Source: Bacteroidales bacterium (GTDB lineage: Bacteria; Bacteroidota; Bacteroidia; Bacteroidales; JAADGE01). Taken from it: DNA of 16,439 nucleotides. Below, in pieces: positions 13,575 through 16,439 of this stretch. The notes under the pieces were generated by a model. That model was not told the DNA's origin and did no database searches. It worked only from the letters and a program-made list of their open reading frames with translations. The stretch covers positions 1 to 16,439 of the forward strand of contig JANTGL010000025.1 of the NCBI GenBank assembly GCA_024762915.1, read 5' to 3'. The position numbers were made by a program, and so were the translations under genes. Position 1 is the stretch's first letter, and the number at the start of each line of letters is the position of its first letter.

Positions 13575-16439
13575 ATGAAAAAGATTTTAATTTCCTTATT
13601 ATTTACTTTTTTAGTTTTTAACATATCATTTGCTGATCCCGTAACACCTAAAAAAGCATCAGAAATTGCTCAAAAGTTTTTTAAATACAAAACTTCAGGT
13701 AAAAAATCAGTTGAAATAAAAAATATATTTTCATCTGACTTTAAAAATGTAACAACTTTCTATACCGTTAATTTTATTAAAGGCGGGTTTGTAATTGTAT
13801 CTGCCGATGACAGAATTCAACCCATCTTAGCATATTCAACCGAAAACACTGCTCCTAAACAAGTTACAAATACTGAAGTTCGTTTTTGGCTGGAAAATTA
13901 CAATAAGGAAATTCAATTTGCAATTGAAAATAATTTATTTTTTCCTGATGTTAAAAAAACATGGCAATCAATTGAGAACAGAACCTATAAAGAAAACAAC
14001 ACTAAAGATGTATCACCTTTATTAACAACCACTTGGGATCAAGGAGGAGCATATAATGATTATTGTCCTTCAAATACACCTGTTGGTTGTGTTGCAACTG
14101 CCACAGCTCAAATTATGAATTTTTGGGAATTCCCGGCTACAGGTGTTAGTGAACATCATTATACCGATCCGGATTACGGTTTACTTTCGGCTGATTTTTC
14201 TCAAGGAAATTATGATTGGGCAAACATGCCTGATAATTCCGGAAATAATGCAATTGCATTATTAATGTATCATTGCGGTATTTCTGCTGATATGGATTAT
14301 GATGCAGCAGGTTCGGGTGCTCAAATATATGACGCAGCAATGGGCTTGACAAATTATTTTAAATATGACCAAACAACATTGAATTTTCATGAAAAAAGTG
14401 CATTCACAGATAATGAATGGATAAATATATTAAAAGCTGAATTAGATTTGTCCAGACCAATTCTATATGCCGGATTTAGTGACGCATCCGGAGGGCATGC
14501 ATTTGTTTTTGACGGCTATAACAGCTCTGATCAATTCCATATAAACTGGGGCTGGAGCGGAAGTTATAACGGTTATTTCAGTATTGGTTCACTTTCTCCC
14601 GGAGCTGCTAATTTTAATGACGGTAACCAAATTGTTACAGGTATTCAACCTTCAGCTGCCGGTGAAGAAAAATTTTATATGGTAAGACAATTTTCCGGTT
14701 TTCCGAATACTTCTGAATATCCCGGATACATTGACGGTGTTGACGAAAATGTTGCATGGGCAACAGGCAGAGACGGAAGTGGTAACGGACAAGACTATAC
14801 AGATTTCACAAGAACCGTTAACGGAGGTATTGATTGGACGGGAGCTGCAGTATCTACTGATGCTGATGCATTTTCTATGATATTTGGTTTAAATGCCGAT
14901 ACAGCTTATATTTCTGCATACGGAAACGGTTCAAAAAATCATGTACTGCGGACTTACGACAGAGGTATTACTTGGAATCCGATTCTCAATGGAGCAGGAA
15001 GTTCAAGTTTCTTTAATGTGGTTCATTTTTTTAATGAAAATGACGGTTTTTCACAAGGTGATCCTGACGGAGGAGAATTCGAATTATATACGACAACCGA
15101 CGGTGGTGATAATTGGTCAAGAGTTGACGGAACAAACATCCCCAATCCTCTCAGTGGAGAATACGGTATTGTAGGATATTACACAGCTGTAGATAATAAT
15201 ATTTGGTATACAACAAATATGGGCAGAGTTTATTATTCTTCTGATAAAGGATATACATGGAATGTCAGTACAATATATTCCGGTTCTTACACTACAAATA
15301 TTGAAATTGCTTTTGATGATAATGCTTTAAACGGACTTGCATTAGTTTCTATTTCTAACGGAGCTGCTCATGTAGGAAATGAATATTATCAAACAACAGA
15401 CGGAGGTGCTAGTTGGATACAAATTACACCGACCGGAAATGCGTATTACGGAGGAATTTCATCAATACCCGGAAAAGATAATACTTTTGTAAGTGTCGGT
15501 TCTGACTATCAAACGCCTTATATGGGAGTTTCTTTAAGTACAGACGGAGGTTTAACATGGGTTAATGCTCCTGACTATTATCAAGCAGTTCAAATGATAG
15601 GTGTTGACTTTGTTAGTGCAAACAAAGGCTATATCGGAACTTTCTGTGAAGAATTTACCGGAGGAATGTATGTAGGCAGAATGTTTGATTTAATTTATGC
15701 TGATTATTCTCAAAAAGATGCAGCTAATAATACAAATTATTTTTGTACAAATTCAGATGTAACTTTTACAAATGAATCTTCCGGTGATGCAGACAGTTAT
15801 TCATGGGATTTTGGCACTGATGCAACACCTCCTGTCGGAACAGGTATTGGTCCTTTTGATGTTCAATATTCATCAACAGGAACAAAAACGATAACACTTA
15901 CGGTTAATAATTCAGGAAACGGTGATAATGACATATTTACTAAGGATATTATTGTTACAGGTGTTACTCCGGCAGATATTGATACAATATACGGTGCAAT
16001 TAATCATAATTTAGCAACAGAAACTTATAACGTTAATAACCAAAGTGAAGTAATTTTTAATTGGTCTTTAAGCTCTGCAAACTGGGAAGGCAGCAGTACA
16101 ACAAATACCATTGAAGTTACCTTTAATCAAGGCGATGTCGGAACAATTTCAACTTATGCAAAAAACGGATGCGGAGAAGGTGCTCCATATATTTTAAATG
16201 TAACGAGTACAGTTGGGATAGAAGATATAATCTCACATACAACAATTTATCCTAATCCGGCAACTGACTATATTATTTTAACAGATTTAAATGATTGTAA
16301 TTTGAAAATTTTTGAAATCTCCGGTAAATTAATACTGTCAAAAGAAATAAATTCAAATAAACATAAATTAAATATCTCTAATTTAAAAGCCGGAAGCTAT
16401 ATCATTAAAATATCAAAGAATAATATAATTGCTTCCTCA
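13575..16439 (+). CDS. Secreted C10 (streptopain-type) cysteine protease with Asp-box propeller, PKD domain and T9SS sorting domain (3' end cut)
   Basis: The frame is open for 955 codons to the window edge. A signal peptide (residues 1-20, ending NISFA) is followed by a streptopain-type propeptide (GGFVIVSADDRIQPILAYS). The peptidase domain has the C10 nucleophile block VGCVATATAQIMNFW (Cys172) and GGHAFVFDGY (His308), then HINWGWSGSYNGYFSIGSL, so it should be active. Residues ~360-700 carry six Asp-box-like motifs (TVNGGIDW, TYDRGITW, TTDGGDNW, SSDKGYTW, TTDGGASW, STDGGLTW) at residues 416, 462, 509, 557, 609 and 657, a 46-52 residue period typical of a beta-propeller. A PKD domain (SWDFG at 743) and a second Ig-like segment follow. 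From about 889 comes a type A T9SS C-terminal domain (TIYPNPATDYI, then LKAGSYIIKI). Only a few final residues are probably missing. Likely secreted or cell-surface attached; the substrate is unknown. Confidence 0.93.
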   Translation, partial: MKKILISLLFTFLVFNISFADPVTPKKASEIAQKFFKYKTSGKKSVEIKNIFSSDFKNVTTFYTVNFIKGGFVIVSADDRIQPILAYSTENTAPKQVTNTEVRFWLENYNKEIQFAIENNLFFPDVKKTWQSIENRTYKENNTKDVSPLLTTTWDQGGAYNDYCPSNTPVGCVATATAQIMNFWEFPATGVSEHHYTDPDYGLLSADFSQGNYDWANMPDNSGNNAIALLMYHCGISADMDYDAAGSGAQIYDAAMGLTNYFKYDQTTLNFHEKSAFTDNEWINILKAELDLSRPILYAGFSDASGGHAFVFDGYNSSDQFHINWGWSGSYNGYFSIGSLSPGAANFNDGNQIVTGIQPSAAGEEKFYMVRQFSGFPNTSEYPGYIDGVDENVAWATGRDGSGNGQDYTDFTRTVNGGIDWTGAAVSTDADAFSMIFGLNADTAYISAYGNGSKNHVLRTYDRGITWNPILNGAGSSSFFNVVHFFNENDGFSQGDPDGGEFELYTTTDGGDNWSRVDGTNIPNPLSGEYGIVGYYTAVDNNIWYTTNMGRVYYSSDKGYTWNVSTIYSGSYTTNIEIAFDDNALNGLALVSISNGAAHVGNEYYQTTDGGASWIQITPTGNAYYGGISSIPGKDNTFVSVGSDYQTPYMGVSLSTDGGLTWVNAPDYYQAVQMIGVDFVSANKGYIGTFCEEFTGGMYVGRMFDLIYADYSQKDAANNTNYFCTNSDVTFTNESSGDADSYSWDFGTDATPPVGTGIGPFDVQYSSTGTKTITLTVNNSGNGDNDIFTKDIIVTGVTPADIDTIYGAINHNLATETYNVNNQSEVIFNWSLSSANWEGSSTTNTIEVTFNQGDVGTISTYAKNGCGEGAPYILNVTSTVGIEDIISHTTIYPNPATDYIILTDLNDCNLKIFEISGKLILSKEINSNKHKLNISNLKAGSYIIKISKNNIIASS

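Noticed and set aside
14146..14352. Minus-strand open frame within the C10 catalytic domain
   Set aside because: It is antisense to the catalytic domain coding sequence and has no recognisable features.
14893..15174. Plus-strand open frame inside the protease gene
   Set aside because: It lies within the continuous 955-codon protease frame, whose Asp-box repeats cover the same bases.
1..16439. Multi-gene defence system, prophage or insertion sequence
   Set aside because: No transposase, integrase, nuclease-effector set or phage gene was found; the genes present are core or envelope functions in ordinary order.

Overview
This is an AT-rich window from a member of the Bacteroidota. The evidence is direct: the last gene carries a type IX secretion (T9SS) sorting domain with the YPNP signature, several promoters fit the Bacteroidota form TTG-N18-20-TAnnTTTG, Shine-Dalgarno sequences are mostly absent, and PheT, GyrB, MltG and the short FAH-family protein look like Bacteroidota versions. 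I cannot name a genus. No rRNA, tRNA, CRISPR array, transposase or phage gene was seen.

Layout. 1-1452 is the C-terminal part of an alpha-2-macroglobulin family protein, cut by the window edge and keeping its CxEQ thioester motif. It is followed by a secreted SUMF1/FGE-fold protein without the catalytic cysteines (1483-2283), with a likely promoter of its own inside the upstream gene. A long hairpin terminator separates this from a convergent outer-membrane barrel gene (3118-2393, minus). That gene diverges from an mltG-arginine deiminase pair (3182-5484), whose two genes are joined by a TAATG stop/start overlap. A 321-base gap full of nested inverted repeats separates the deiminase from a convergent NUDIX hydrolase (6252-5806, minus). 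Then come gyrB (6483-8456), a clear intrinsic terminator that overlaps a strong pheT promoter, pheT (8544-10991) and a DnaQ-fold exonuclease (11007-11780). A 472-base gap bounded by two inverted arrays of degenerate octamers follows. After it are an FAH-family hydrolase and nadD with no spacer between them (12253-13506). The window ends in a large secreted C10 (streptopain-type) cysteine protease, open at the right edge (13575-16439), with an Asp-box propeller, a PKD domain and the T9SS sorting domain.

How it fits together. Most of the window is housekeeping: DNA topology, tRNA charging, NAD synthesis, peptidoglycan termination and exonuclease activity. The envelope and secretion genes sit at the two ends: macroglobulin, SUMF1-like protein and barrel on the left, secreted protease on the right. 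I see no multi-gene defence system or other new pathway. The less ordinary signals are the two intergenic gaps built from inverted arrays of degenerate 7- or 8-base repeats, the terminator/promoter overlap before pheT, the protease architecture, and the solitary arginine deiminase translationally coupled to mltG.
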